A stretch of 20,356 nt of DNA from Burkholderiales bacterium. Lineage in GTDB: Bacteria > Pseudomonadota > Gammaproteobacteria > Burkholderiales > Burkholderiaceae. The notes under the pieces are model-generated. The model saw only the letters and a program-made list of their open reading frames with translations, had not been told where the DNA came from and ran no database searches. This document shows, piece after piece, positions 1 to 6,874 of the stretch (the stretch's first letter is position 1; each line of letters opens with the position of its first letter). The stretch covers positions 1 to 20,356 of the forward strand of contig CANBQJ010000047.1 in NCBI GenBank assembly GCA_947371645.1, in the 5' to 3' direction. The position numbers and the translations under genes are program-made.

Positions 1-146
1 TCGCTGTCCCACAGGTAGAGGTTGTCGCCCCGGGTGATGACGCGGCTGCCCTTGGCGGCCAGGGCCTGGAAGTCGGTGAAGGGGTGCAGGAAGTGGTCGG
101 CGTCCAGCTTCTGCCACTGGGCGGTGCTGTGTTCGAACGAGGGCAT
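1..146 (-). CDS. Class III aminotransferase, SpuC-like (N-terminus only)
   Basis: Only the first 48 codons are in the window; the gene continues beyond base 1. The N-terminus reads MPSFEHSTAQWQKLDADHFL, followed by HPFTDF and later VITRGDNLYLWDS. That pattern (a W..D..H..HPF..F opening, then a small-domain strand ending in a D) is typical of PLP-dependent class III omega-aminotransferases such as putrescine or GABA:pyruvate transaminases. The catalytic lysine lies outside the window, so activity cannot be checked. It starts 23 bases after the stop of the glutamine-synthetase homologue, with an AAGAAAG-like ribosome site. This position matches spuC in the spuABC order known from Pseudomonas. 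The likely role, amino transfer from putrescine or a derived amine or omega-amino acid to pyruvate in the cytoplasm, is inferred from that context. Substrate is uncertain. Confidence 0.8.
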   Translation of the reverse strand, partial: MPSFEHSTAQWQKLDADHFLHPFTDFQALAAKGSRVITRGDNLYLWDS

Positions 147-169
147 GGCGGGCTTTCTTGAAGTGCAGT

Positions 170-1537
170 TCAGACGTGCAGCAGCAGGTGCTCGCGCTCC
201 CACGGCGAGATCACCTTCATGAACTCGGCGTGCTCCACCTCTTTGATCTCGGTGTAAACGGTGATGAACTCCTGGCCCAGGATCTCGGCCAGGTCGGCCT
301 CGTTGCGCAGCAGGTTGAGCGCCTCGCCCAGGCTGCGGGGCAGCTCGTAGTCGCCCAGGTAGGCGTCGCCACGGCATTCGGGGCGGGGTTCGATCTGCTT
401 GGTGATCCCCAAGTAACCGCAGGCCAGCGTGGCGGCCATGGCCACATAGGGGTTGGCGTCGGAGCCGATCACGCGGTTCTCGATGCGGCGTGAGGCGGCC
501 GTGGCCACCGGCGAGCGGATGCCCACCGTGCGGTTGTCCGTGCCCCACTGGATGTTGATGGGCGCGGCGTTGGAGCGCACCAGGCGGCGGTAGCTGTTCA
601 CATAGGGCGCGAACAAGGCCATGGCCGCCGGCACGTAGCGCTGCAGGCCGCCGATGAACCAGTAGAAGGCCTTGGACGGCGTGCCATCGGCGTTGCTGAA
701 GATGTTCTGCCCGGTGGCCTTGTCGATCACGCTCTGGTGGATGTGCATGGCGCTGCCCGGCTCGTTGGCCATGGGCTTGGCCATGAAGGTGGCGTACATC
801 TCGTGGCGCAAGGCCGCCTCGCGGATGGTGCGCTTGAAGAAGAACACCTCGTCGGCCAGGCCCAGGGGGTGGTCGTGGAAGAAGTTGATCTCCATCTGCC
901 CGGCGCCCACCTCGTGGATGAGGGTGTCGACGTTGAGGCCCATCTGCTGGCAGTAGTCGTAGATGTCCTCGAAGAGCGGGTCAAACTCATTCACCGCGTC
1001 GATGCTGTAGGCCTGGCGCGAGGTCTCGGCGCGGCCGCTGCGGCCCCGGGGCGGGCGCAGCGGCGTGTTGGGGTCAACGCTGCGCTCGATCAGGTAGAAC
1101 TCCAGCTCTGGCGCCACCACTGGGTTCCAGCCCTGGTCCTCATAGAGCTGGCAGACGCGTCGCAACACCGAGCGCGGCGCATACGGCACCAGCTTGCCTT
1201 CGCGGTCATAGCAGTCGTGTATGACCTGGGCGGTCGGGTCGGTGGCCCAGGGCACGATGCGCACCGTCTGCGGGTCGGGCTGCAGGTGCATGTCCCGGTC
1301 GGTGGGCGTGATGACGTCGTAGTAGGGGCCAGAGGCCGGGAATTCGCCCGTCACCCCGATGGCCACGATGCCTTCGGGCAGGCGCATGCCGCGGTCTTCG
1401 GTGAACTTTTCTCGCGGCAGGATCTTGCCGCGCGCCACGCCGGTGAGGTCGGGCACCAGGCATTCGATTTCCGTCACACGCCGCTCATTGAGCCATTGTT
1501 CGAGGTCACTGAAATTGCCGGGTACCTTGGCGCTCAT
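170..1537 (-). CDS. Glutamine synthetase family, probable gamma-glutamylputrescine synthetase (PuuA/SpuB type)
   Basis: A 455-residue protein of the GS catalytic fold. An N-terminal beta-Grasp region (about 15-105) carries the LTGVARGKILPREKF motif, and the catalytic domain follows. Visible ligand motifs are ELEF (E144, E146) for metal, GAGQMEINF near 211-219, SAMHIHQS (H265/H267) for ATP and metal, and NRTVGIRSP near 335. The adenylylation loop of classical GlnA is not seen. This fits the PuuA-like branch, which ligates glutamate to putrescine or other amines using ATP. The start at 1537 is preferred over an upstream in-frame extension because AGGTG lies just before it and MSAKVP... matches the family length. 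It begins 4 bases after the puuD stop (TGATGGCATG), so the two are probably translationally coupled. The amine substrate is inferred from the flanking puuD-like and aminotransferase genes; another glutamylated amine is possible. Confidence 0.9.
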   Translation of the reverse strand: MSAKVPGNFSDLEQWLNERRVTEIECLVPDLTGVARGKILPREKFTEDRGMRLPEGIVAIGVTGEFPASGPYYDVITPTDRDMHLQPDPQTVRIVPWATDPTAQVIHDCYDREGKLVPYAPRSVLRRVCQLYEDQGWNPVVAPELEFYLIERSVDPNTPLRPPRGRSGRAETSRQAYSIDAVNEFDPLFEDIYDYCQQMGLNVDTLIHEVGAGQMEINFFHDHPLGLADEVFFFKRTIREAALRHEMYATFMAKPMANEPGSAMHIHQSVIDKATGQNIFSNADGTPSKAFYWFIGGLQRYVPAAMALFAPYVNSYRRLVRSNAAPINIQWGTDNRTVGIRSPVATAASRRIENRVIGSDANPYVAMAATLACGYLGITKQIEPRPECRGDAYLGDYELPRSLGEALNLLRNEADLAEILGQEFITVYTEIKEVEHAEFMKVISPWEREHLLLHV

Positions 1538-1541
1538 GCCA

Positions 1542-2378
1542 TCACCTGAGTAGTTTGTCCGCGCGCTGCTGACGTGTGCGGGCATGCCATTCACGGCACG
1601 CCTCGCCAAAGGCCGCGAAGATCTTGAGGGAAACGGGGTTGCTGGCCGCCTGCCATTCAGGGTGCCATTGCAGACAGAGGTTGAAACCCCTGGGGGTATC
1701 TTGTTGGGGGTCCTGAGGCGGCACCCAGCTGAAGGCCTCGACGATGCCGTCGGGCGCCACGGCCTGCACCTGGGCGCCCGGTGCCAGCTGTTTCACGCCC
1801 TGGCCGTGCAGGCTGTTGACCATGAACTGGCCATCTTGCAGCACGGGCGCGGCCAGGCCTTCCAGGGTGCGGGCCAGCACGCTGCCCGGGGTGAGCCGCA
1901 CCGGGTGGGCCAGGCCATATTCTTCGTCGACGGGTTTGTCGCCATCGGCGCGGTGATCGAGGTGATCAGGGTGCTCGTGCACGGCCTGGTGCAGCGAGCC
2001 GCCCAGGGCCACGTTCACCTCCTGAAAGCCCCGGCAGATGCCCAGCAGGGGCATGCCCCGGCGCAGGGCTTCACGGATGACGGGCAAGGTCCAGGCGTCG
2101 CGTTCGGGGTCGAGCGGCAGGCTGTCGTCGTGGACATCTTCACCGAAGTGGCTGGGGTGGACGTTGGACGGCGAGCCGGTCAGCAGCACGCCATCGGCCA
2201 GGTCCAGCAAGGCGGGGATGTCCTGCAAAGCCACGGTGGGCACGACCAGGGGCATGCAGCCGGCCAGACGCACCGCATCCAGGTACTTTTTGCCGGCAAC
2301 ATGGAAGGGGTGTCTACCCAGTACCCTTTGGCAAGCGGGCACCAGCACCACGGGGGGCGAGTTGTGACGATCGTTCAT
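1542..2378 (-). CDS. Gamma-glutamyl-GABA hydrolase, class I glutamine amidotransferase-like (PuuD/SpuA type)
   Basis: A 278-residue peptidase C26/class I GATase-like hydrolase. The nucleophile elbow is LLGICRGFQE with Cys115; the catalytic dyad follows as LQWHPEW (His239, Glu241). Oxyanion-region residues LLTGSPSNVHP sit at about 65-75. In the Puu pathway this enzyme releases GABA from gamma-glutamyl-GABA in the cytoplasm. The start at 2378 is chosen because AAGG precedes it and MNDRHNSPPVVLVPAC matches the usual N-terminus; a longer open frame to 2435 gives an atypical extension. It is the first gene of the minus-strand block, followed immediately by the glutamine-synthetase homologue. Possible sigma-70 and sigma-54 promoters lie just upstream. 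Specificity for gamma-glutamyl-GABA comes from gene context; the family also includes other gamma-glutamyl hydrolases. Confidence 0.88.
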   Translation of the reverse strand: MNDRHNSPPVVLVPACQRVLGRHPFHVAGKKYLDAVRLAGCMPLVVPTVALQDIPALLDLADGVLLTGSPSNVHPSHFGEDVHDDSLPLDPERDAWTLPVIREALRRGMPLLGICRGFQEVNVALGGSLHQAVHEHPDHLDHRADGDKPVDEEYGLAHPVRLTPGSVLARTLEGLAAPVLQDGQFMVNSLHGQGVKQLAPGAQVQAVAPDGIVEAFSWVPPQDPQQDTPRGFNLCLQWHPEWQAASNPVSLKIFAAFGEACREWHARTRQQRADKLLR

Positions 2379-2390
2379 GACGAACCTTGG

Positions 2391-2406
2391 TGCAACGAGT
2401 GTGCCA
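2391..2406 (-). promoter_or_regulatory. Sigma-54 (RpoN) -24/-12 promoter consensus upstream of puuD-like gene
   Basis: On the minus strand the sequence is TGGCAC-ACTCG-TTGCA, which matches TGGCAC-N5-TTGCA at every fixed position with the required spacing of GG and GC. It points toward the puuD-like gene. The predicted transcript start (about 2380) would leave only about 2 bases before the ATG at 2378 and would exclude the AAGG ribosome site. The match is strong but the geometry is awkward. Confidence 0.45.
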
Positions 2407-2425
2407 GCACGGCAGCGGCTGTCAA
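2398..2425 (-). promoter_or_regulatory. Possible sigma-70 promoter of puuD-like gene
   Basis: A perfect -35 TTGACA (2420-2425) is followed after 16 bases by a weak -10 CACACT (2398-2403). Transcription would start near 2391, leaving a short leader that keeps the AAGG at 2385-2388. It overlaps the sigma-54-like element, so only one may be used under a given condition. Confidence 0.35.
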
Positions 2426-2468
2426 TTGCCTGCACGCGACAGGTGCGTGAACAGGCACGTGATGTGTG

Positions 2469-3401
2469 TCACCCGGCACGCGAGCCGCCCAGCGCCGGGT
2501 GGGCACGCAGGCGTGGTGCCGCAAAGTCCACGAAAGCGCGCACCTTGGCGGCAGCGCGGCGCCCTTCCGCATGCACGAGGTGAACGGGCAGGGCCGGTGG
2601 CTCGAAGTCGGCCAGCACGACGCGCAAGTGGCCGCTGGCCACCTCATCGGCCACCTGGTAGGACAAGGCCCTGGCCAGACCATGGCCTGCACGTGCCGCC
2701 AGGATGCCCACCTCGCCGCCATTGAAGGTGAGCTGGATGTGCGGCTGTGGACCTTGCAGCAGACGCTCGGTGGCGCCCGGCTCGGCGGCCAACAACCAGG
2801 GCACGGCCTCTCCTCCGCTGATGGACACGCCCAGGCCCACGTGCTGGGCCAGTTCACGCGGGTGCTGCGGCGTGCCCTGGCGGGCCAGGTAATCGGGCGA
2901 AGCCACGATGACCCGCCTCACCTGGCCCACACGCACCGCCGTCAGGGCGGAGTCAGGCAGGTGGGCAATGCGCAAGGCCACGTCCACCCCCTCGTCCAAC
3001 AGGTTGACGACGCGGTCCACCAGCAAGGCGCGGGCGGTGACCTGAGGGTGCAGCTGCAAAAAGTCCAGCAGCAGGGGCGCCAGGTGCATGCGCCCGAAGA
3101 GCACGGGCGCGGTGACGATGAGGTGGCCCTGGGGCAGCACATGGGCGCCGCCAGCCTGGGCGTCGGCTTCGGCCAGTTCCGAGAGCACGCGCTTGCCGTC
3201 GCTGAGGTAGCGCTCGCCCACCTCGGTGAGGCGCACATGGCGGGTGCTGCGGTGGAGCAGGCGCGCGCCCAGGTGCTGCTCCAGCGCCGCCACCGCGCGG
3301 GTGACCTGCGGCGCCGACAGCTGCAGCTGTCGGCCAGCGGCAGCAAAGCCCCGGGCTTCGGCGACGGCCACGAACACGCGCAGGGCTTGGAGTTGGTCCA
3401 T
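2469..3401 (-). CDS. LysR-family transcriptional regulator
   Basis: A 310-residue LysR-type regulator of normal family length. The N-terminal winged helix-turn-helix (about 1-60) begins MDQLQALRVFVAVAEARGFA and includes LSAPQVTRAVAALEQHLGARLLHRSTR, a standard recognition-helix and wing pattern. The effector-binding domain spans about 90-295 (GHLIVTAPVLFGRMHLAP onward). This subgroup resembles the many LysR proteins of Burkholderiales that sit opposite GST or oxidoreductase genes. It is divergent from the GST gene at 3510, and the 108-base gap holds a matching dyad. It is also codirectional with the puuD-like gene 90 bases downstream, so control of the polyamine block is possible but less typical. 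The effector is unknown. The ATG at 3401 has no strong ribosome site. Confidence 0.92.
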   Translation of the reverse strand: MDQLQALRVFVAVAEARGFAAAGRQLQLSAPQVTRAVAALEQHLGARLLHRSTRHVRLTEVGERYLSDGKRVLSELAEADAQAGGAHVLPQGHLIVTAPVLFGRMHLAPLLLDFLQLHPQVTARALLVDRVVNLLDEGVDVALRIAHLPDSALTAVRVGQVRRVIVASPDYLARQGTPQHPRELAQHVGLGVSISGGEAVPWLLAAEPGATERLLQGPQPHIQLTFNGGEVGILAARAGHGLARALSYQVADEVASGHLRVVLADFEPPALPVHLVHAEGRRAAAKVRAFVDFAAPRLRAHPALGGSRAG

Positions 3402-3406
3402 GGGCC

Positions 3407-3429
3407 ATTATTTCATTTTTGGCAATAAT
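3407..3429. promoter_or_regulatory. LysR-type operator, ATTATT-N11-AATAAT
   Basis: A perfect 6-base dyad, ATTATT (3407-3412) and AATAAT (3424-3429), is separated by exactly 11 bases and contains the T-N11-A core of LysR boxes. It ends 6 bases from the lysR start codon and lies about 80 bases upstream of the GST start. The intervening 11-mer TCATTTTTGGC recurs at 3452-3462, preceded by the near-match ATCATT, which suggests a second weaker site. Confidence 0.6.
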
Positions 3430-3474
3430 CCATTGCCATCACCGATCATTCTCATTTTTGGCCGGTGGCAATAA
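3421..3474. repeat. Nested repeats in the lysR-GST gap
   Basis: GGCAAT-AATCC-ATTGCC (3421-3437) is a perfect inverted repeat. GGCAATAA occurs twice (3421-3428 and 3467-3474), and TTGCCA (3433-3438) is inverted as TGGCAA (3466-3471). The 11-mer TCATTTTTGGC is repeated at 3413 and 3452. The A+T-richness contrasts with the surrounding genes, so this is probably the divergent promoter and operator region. Confidence 0.5.
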
Positions 3475-3509
3475 GGTGTGGGGCATCCACTCAACGCCCA
3501 GGAAGCACC

Positions 3510-4157
3510 ATGTCCCGCACCCCCATCCGCCTGTTTGATTTCGCCTTGTCTGGCCACGCGCACCGCGTGCGGTTGATGCTCTCGCTGCTGGACCTGCCGG
3601 TCGAGCTGGTGCCCGTGGCCCTGGCCGCTGGCGAGCAGAAGGCGCCCTCCTTCCTGGCGATGAACCCCTTCGGCCAGGTGCCGGTGATCCAGGACGGGGA
3701 CGTCACCCTGGGTGACAGCAACGCCATCCTGGTCTACCTGGCCCGCCGCTACGACAGCGCCGAGCGCTGGCTGCCCACCACGCCGCTGGCCATGGCCCAG
3801 GTGCAGGTGTGGCTGAGCGCTGCGGCCGGCCCGCTGACCTTCGGCCCGGCGCACTTGCGTGCGGGGCACGTGTTCAAGCGCCCCATCGAGGCCCGCGCCC
3901 ATGCACTGACCACGCAGCTGCTGGGGGTGATGTCGCAACGCCTGAGCGGGCACACCTGGCTGGCCTCGGACGAGCACCCCACCATCGCCGACGTGGCCCT
4001 GTACAGCTACATCGCGCACGCGCCGGAAGGGGGGGTCGACCTGGGTGCCCACCCCGACCTGCAACGTTGGCTGGTGCGCGTGGAAGGACTCACGGGCTTT
4101 GTGCCCATGCAGGCGTCCGCCCACCCTGCGCCCGCGCCAGCGGCCACGGGGGGCTGA
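3510..4157 (+). CDS. Glutathione S-transferase family protein
   Basis: A 215-residue cytosolic GST. The thioredoxin-like N-domain (about 1-80) starts MSRTPIRLFDFALSGHAHRV, with the Ser/His region typical of the active-site loop. It carries the G-site motifs NPFGQVPVIQDGD and the cis-proline (QVPV), then LGDSNAILVYLARRY, where the D-S pair binds the gamma-glutamyl group. The helical C-domain (about 90-200) contains HPTIADVALYSYIAHA, the conserved N-cap/ADVA motif. The start at 3510 has AGGAAG 5-10 bases upstream; the longer frame from 3465 lacks this. The FMN-binding protein gene follows 2 bases after the stop. Likely role is glutathione conjugation or peroxide handling of an unknown electrophile. 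It is probably controlled by the divergent LysR gene. Confidence 0.92.
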   Translation: MSRTPIRLFDFALSGHAHRVRLMLSLLDLPVELVPVALAAGEQKAPSFLAMNPFGQVPVIQDGDVTLGDSNAILVYLARRYDSAERWLPTTPLAMAQVQVWLSAAAGPLTFGPAHLRAGHVFKRPIEARAHALTTQLLGVMSQRLSGHTWLASDEHPTIADVALYSYIAHAPEGGVDLGAHPDLQRWLVRVEGLTGFVPMQASAHPAPAPAATGG

Positions 4158-4159
4158 AC

Positions 4160-5128
4160 ATGGCCGACGCCGAAGCCCCCTTTCACGACGGTGAGCGTCG
4201 CATGCACGCCCACGCGGGCGTGAGCGACATGGCCTTGCAGCGCGGCCGCGCCATGATCCGCGACCACATGCCCGATCAGCACCGCGAGTTCTTTGCGCAG
4301 TTGCCCTGGGCCGTGGTGGGCGGGCTGGACGCCCAGGGCCAGCCCTGGGCCACGGCGTGGACGGGCAAGGATGGCGGCGGCTTCATGCAGTCGCGCCACC
4401 CCCAGGCCCTGGTGGTGCACCCCACCGAACTGCCTGGCGACCCGCTGAGCGACCAGTGGCGGGTGGGCTCGCCGCTGGGCCTGCTGGGCATCCAGCCCCA
4501 CACCCGACGGCGCAACCGCATGAACGGCGTGGTGACGTCCCTCTCGGACGGCGGCGATGGCCGCAAGGGGGTGACGGTGGCGGTGCAGCAAAGCTTTGGC
4601 AACTGCCCGAAGTACATCGTGCCCCGGCACTGGGCTGCGGCGCCGCCCCGCGAGCCCGGCCCCGACGGCGCCCCGGCCTGGCAGGCCCTGGGGCCGCTGC
4701 TGCCGCTGCCAGTTCACGACTGGCTGGCCCGCACGGACACGCTGTTCATCGCCTCGGCCTCGGCCGACGCGGCGCAGGCGGCCTTCACGGGCACCGGTCC
4801 TGGCGCGGGTGTGGACGTGTCTCACCGGGGTGGTGAGCCCGGCTTCCTGCGGGTCACGCGGCAGGGCGACCGCACCCACATCACCTTGCCTGACTACGCC
4901 GGCAACCTGATGTTCAACACCTTGGGCAATGTGCTGAGCAACGCGCGCGTGGGCCTGCTGGTGGTCTCGCCTGACAGTGGTGACGTGCTGTGGCTGGCCT
5001 GCTGGGCGCGCTTGCACGACGAGCCGGTGGAGCTGGCCACCCACCGCGGTGCACAGCGCTTGCTGGCGATGACGGTCCTGGAGGGCCGCTGGGCGCGTGG
5101 CGTCTGGCCCTGGCATGCCGAGGCCTGA
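4160..5128 (+). CDS. Pyridoxamine 5'-phosphate oxidase-like FMN-binding protein
   Basis: A 322-residue protein of the PNPOx-like split-barrel superfamily. The first barrel strands read WAVVGGLDAQGQPWATAW near residues 51-68. The C-terminal half has DYAGNLMFNTLGNVLSNARV and then GLLVVS (about 246-273), the conserved flavin-binding GN..F.TLGN..NPR-like signature. Longer than PdxH (about 215 residues), it fits the predicted flavin-nucleotide-binding family that is often fused or linked to other redox modules. True PdxH function is unlikely. The ATG at 4160 lies 2 bases after the GST stop, so the two proteins are probably co-translated and may act on the same compound. An in-frame extension upstream to 3809 overlaps the GST gene in another frame and is rejected. 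The gene ends 15 bases from the convergent GNAT gene with no visible terminator. Confidence 0.85.
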   Translation: MADAEAPFHDGERRMHAHAGVSDMALQRGRAMIRDHMPDQHREFFAQLPWAVVGGLDAQGQPWATAWTGKDGGGFMQSRHPQALVVHPTELPGDPLSDQWRVGSPLGLLGIQPHTRRRNRMNGVVTSLSDGGDGRKGVTVAVQQSFGNCPKYIVPRHWAAAPPREPGPDGAPAWQALGPLLPLPVHDWLARTDTLFIASASADAAQAAFTGTGPGAGVDVSHRGGEPGFLRVTRQGDRTHITLPDYAGNLMFNTLGNVLSNARVGLLVVSPDSGDVLWLACWARLHDEPVELATHRGAQRLLAMTVLEGRWARGVWPWHAEA

Positions 5129-5143
5129 AGCGATCGTTGCACG

Positions 5144-6214
5144 TCAACGCAGGGGTTGGTGGATGTCCAGCATGTCGTTGTCGCTGTCGCCCGTCATCAG
5201 GAACCAGGGCCCGGACAGGCGGTCGTCGCTGGACGCATCCGGGTCGCCCAGCTTGATGCGGAAGCGCCCTTCGCTTCGGTAGCGCCGAAAGCCCAGTGTG
5301 GACAAGGCCTGCTGCATCCCCGGGTGGTTGCATTCGCAGCGGATGCGCCGGGTGCCTGCGGCGGACAAGTCCTGCACGGCGGCTTCCAGCACCGTCCGCA
5401 AGAGACCGGGCCGGTCCAGCGGCCCCAGGTAGTCGACCACGACCGACTCATGCGGCGCGTGGCGCGTGATCAACAAGGCCTGCAGGACTTCGTTCTGGCG
5501 GGCCTGCACCCACTGGTAATGCAGCACGGGCGCATCGCGGTAGCGCCACATCAGGTGGCTGGCGTCGCGGACCACGGCATTGGGGTACTGGGGCGTCAGG
5601 CGCGTCCAGAGGTCGTCGATTTCGGTGGCCTGAGGCGGCTGCGTGCTGAGTTCGATGCGGGCCTCTTCTCGCGGGGCGCGCCGGCCCGCCCACCAGCCCT
5701 TGCAACGGCTCACCAGGTTCTTGACCACGCCTTTGAGGCCCGGCTCGGCCACGTGCAGAAACAAGGTCTGCACGGTGGTGTCCAGGGCCCAGCCTTGCTC
5801 GGCAAAGATGGGGTCGCTCATGTCGCTGATGCCGAACACCAGCATGCTCAGGCCCGCGAAGGTGGCGTGGCGGATCAGGGTCTGGCCCCAGCCACGGCCC
5901 CGGTGGGCGCTGTCGACGAAGATGTCCATGACCCAGCAGGCGGTCAGGCTGCGGCCATTGACCCTGGCCCGCATGGGCATCAGGCCCAGCGCACCCACGA
6001 CCTGGTCATCGTCCTTCACCACCACGAAAGGGGGGAGATCGGTGCGGTCAGGGTTGGACAGGAACTGCCAGTCGAACACCCGGCGCTTGTGGCCCTGGTA
6101 GTCCGCCGAACGACCCTGGCCCAACAGGCTCAGCACCCCATCGCGATCGCTGGGGTGAAACTGCCTGATGGGTAGGCCGGCCTCCTCGGAGGCGGGCCGG
6201 GGCGCCGCTGCCAT
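5144..6214 (-). CDS. GNAT-family N-acetyltransferase
   Basis: A 356-residue cytoplasmic acyltransferase. The N-terminal GNAT domain (about 14-150) has PIRQFHPSDRDGVLSLL, then the acetyl-CoA pyrophosphate loop DSAHRGRGWGQTLI (101-114). A second, less obvious acyltransferase-like half (about 215-330) follows and ends with CNHPGMQQALSTLGFRRY. The closing WFLMTGDSDND resembles endings seen in GNAT proteins of exopolysaccharide loci, though no such genes are nearby. The acceptor is unknown. A GTG at 6256 would add 14 residues, but the ATG at 6214 is preferred. It lies about 32 bases downstream of a predicted transcript start, whereas the GTG falls inside the -10/operator region. No strong ribosome site precedes either. 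The gene is convergent with the FMN-binding protein gene. Confidence 0.85.
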   Translation of the reverse strand: MAAAPRPASEEAGLPIRQFHPSDRDGVLSLLGQGRSADYQGHKRRVFDWQFLSNPDRTDLPPFVVVKDDDQVVGALGLMPMRARVNGRSLTACWVMDIFVDSAHRGRGWGQTLIRHATFAGLSMLVFGISDMSDPIFAEQGWALDTTVQTLFLHVAEPGLKGVVKNLVSRCKGWWAGRRAPREEARIELSTQPPQATEIDDLWTRLTPQYPNAVVRDASHLMWRYRDAPVLHYQWVQARQNEVLQALLITRHAPHESVVVDYLGPLDRPGLLRTVLEAAVQDLSAAGTRRIRCECNHPGMQQALSTLGFRRYRSEGRFRIKLGDPDASSDDRLSGPWFLMTGDSDNDMLDIHQPLR

Positions 6215-6238
6215 GGTGTCGAAGGGAAATTCCCAAAA

Positions 6239-6255
6239 TGTGTGCTCTGCACACA
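6239..6255. promoter_or_regulatory. 17-bp palindrome, likely operator of the GNAT gene
   Basis: The plus strand reads TGTGTGC-TCT-GCACACA, a perfect 7+3+7 inverted repeat. It overlaps the predicted -10 box (6253-6258) and the predicted transcript start (about 6246) of the GNAT gene, the classical place for a repressor. A second short palindrome, GGGAAATTCCC (6224-6234), lies between it and the ATG. Confidence 0.5.
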
Positions 6256-6281
6256 CTACCGAGCTACCCCGGCGGTGTCAA
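6253..6281 (-). promoter_or_regulatory. Sigma-70 promoter of the GNAT gene
   Basis: Minus strand -35 TTGACA (6276-6281) is a perfect match, followed by a 17-base spacer and -10 TAGTGT (6253-6258, 3 of 6 but with the key TA...T). The predicted start near 6246 gives a leader of about 32 bases to the ATG at 6214. Confidence 0.5.
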
Positions 6282-6324
6282 CGCCCCCAACGCCCTCCCA
6301 CGCCCCACCACGCTCATTCGCGCG

Positions 6325-6338
6325 CCCCGGACTCGGGG
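6325..6338. other. Short GC hairpin downstream of infA
   Basis: CCCCG-GACT-CGGGG forms a perfect 5-bp stem about 20 bases past the infA stop. No T-run follows on the minus strand, so it is not a convincing intrinsic terminator. It could protect the 3' end. Confidence 0.25.
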
Positions 6339-6358
6339 ATGGGGCAGGCACCAGGCGA

Positions 6359-6616
6359 TCAGTTGCGGCGAACAGGCGGGTGGTAGTTGCCCGAACGCTC
6401 GATGTGCCGGAAGGTGATCCGGCCTTTGCTCAGGTCGTAAGGCGAGAGTTCCAGAGAAACCTTGTCGCCCGCGAGGATGCGGATGTGGTTCTTTTTCATC
6501 TTGCCGGACGTGTAGGCCACGAGCACGTGTCCGTTGTCCAGCGTGACGCGAAAACGAGAGTCCGGCAGGACTTCGTTGACGACGCCGTTCATTTCAATGA
6601 GTTCTTCCTTGGCCAT
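6359..6616 (-). CDS. infA: Translation initiation factor IF-1 (extended form)
   Basis: An 85-residue OB-fold protein beginning [20 protein letters not shown] and containing [33 protein letters not shown] and [14 protein letters not shown], all hallmark IF-1 strands. It occupies the ribosomal A site during initiation. E. coli IF-1 is 72 residues; this one adds a basic tail, [13 protein letters not shown]. Many Burkholderiales carry a second infA outside the ribosomal-protein operon with such a tail, and this gene is not next to ribosomal genes, so it is probably that copy. The ATG at 6616 has AGGAAG 5-6 bases upstream; the open frame reaching 6826 is leader sequence. It is transcribed alone, with a likely promoter at about 6798-6806. 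Confidence 0.95.
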   Translation of the reverse strand: MAKEELIEMNGVVNEVLPDSRFRVTLDNGHVLVAYTSGKMKKNHIRILAGDKVSLELSPYDLSKGRITFRHIERSGNYHPPVRRN

Positions 6617-6874
6617 GGTCTTCCTGAGGGGCCCGACTGGGGGCCTGCGTTCGGCGATGTGAGGTGGGGTGCGGTGGGGGCGACGGCAAGGCGTGGCACG
6701 AGGCGAAGCTCGGGTGCCGCTTGGCACCCCTCTCATTACCCTCACAGCGGAAACGGCGGCGGGGCCTTCACACACGCGAAAGCCCGGCCAACCCTCGATG
6801 TTAGCACGCGGTGATTTTCTGCGCACGGGCCAGCATTGCGCAAGGCCCCTGGCGCCGGACGGGGGCTCGCGCCC
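6617..6874 (-). promoter_or_regulatory. infA leader region with hairpins
   Basis: This 258-base gap separates infA from the GAF protein gene and has no credible coding sequence. On the minus strand the RNA would form GGGTGCC-AAGC-GGCACCC (6712-6729, 7-bp stem) next to CGAG-CTTCGC-CTCG just downstream. If transcription starts near 6790, the leader is about 175 bases, long for a housekeeping gene. Confidence 0.4.
6798..6806 (-). promoter_or_regulatory. Extended -10 promoter candidate for infA
   Basis: The minus strand reads TGC-TAACAT, an extended -10 (TGN plus TAACAT, 4 of 6). The -35 position 17 bases upstream (GTGCGC) is poor, which is compatible with an extended -10 promoter. Confidence 0.4.

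Noticed and set aside
6215..6256. GTG at 6256 as the GNAT start
   Set aside because: It overlaps the predicted -10 box and operator; the ATG at 6214 directly precedes the GNAT domain.
6325..6338. Intrinsic terminator of infA
   Set aside because: Only a 5-bp stem and no U-run on the transcribed strand.
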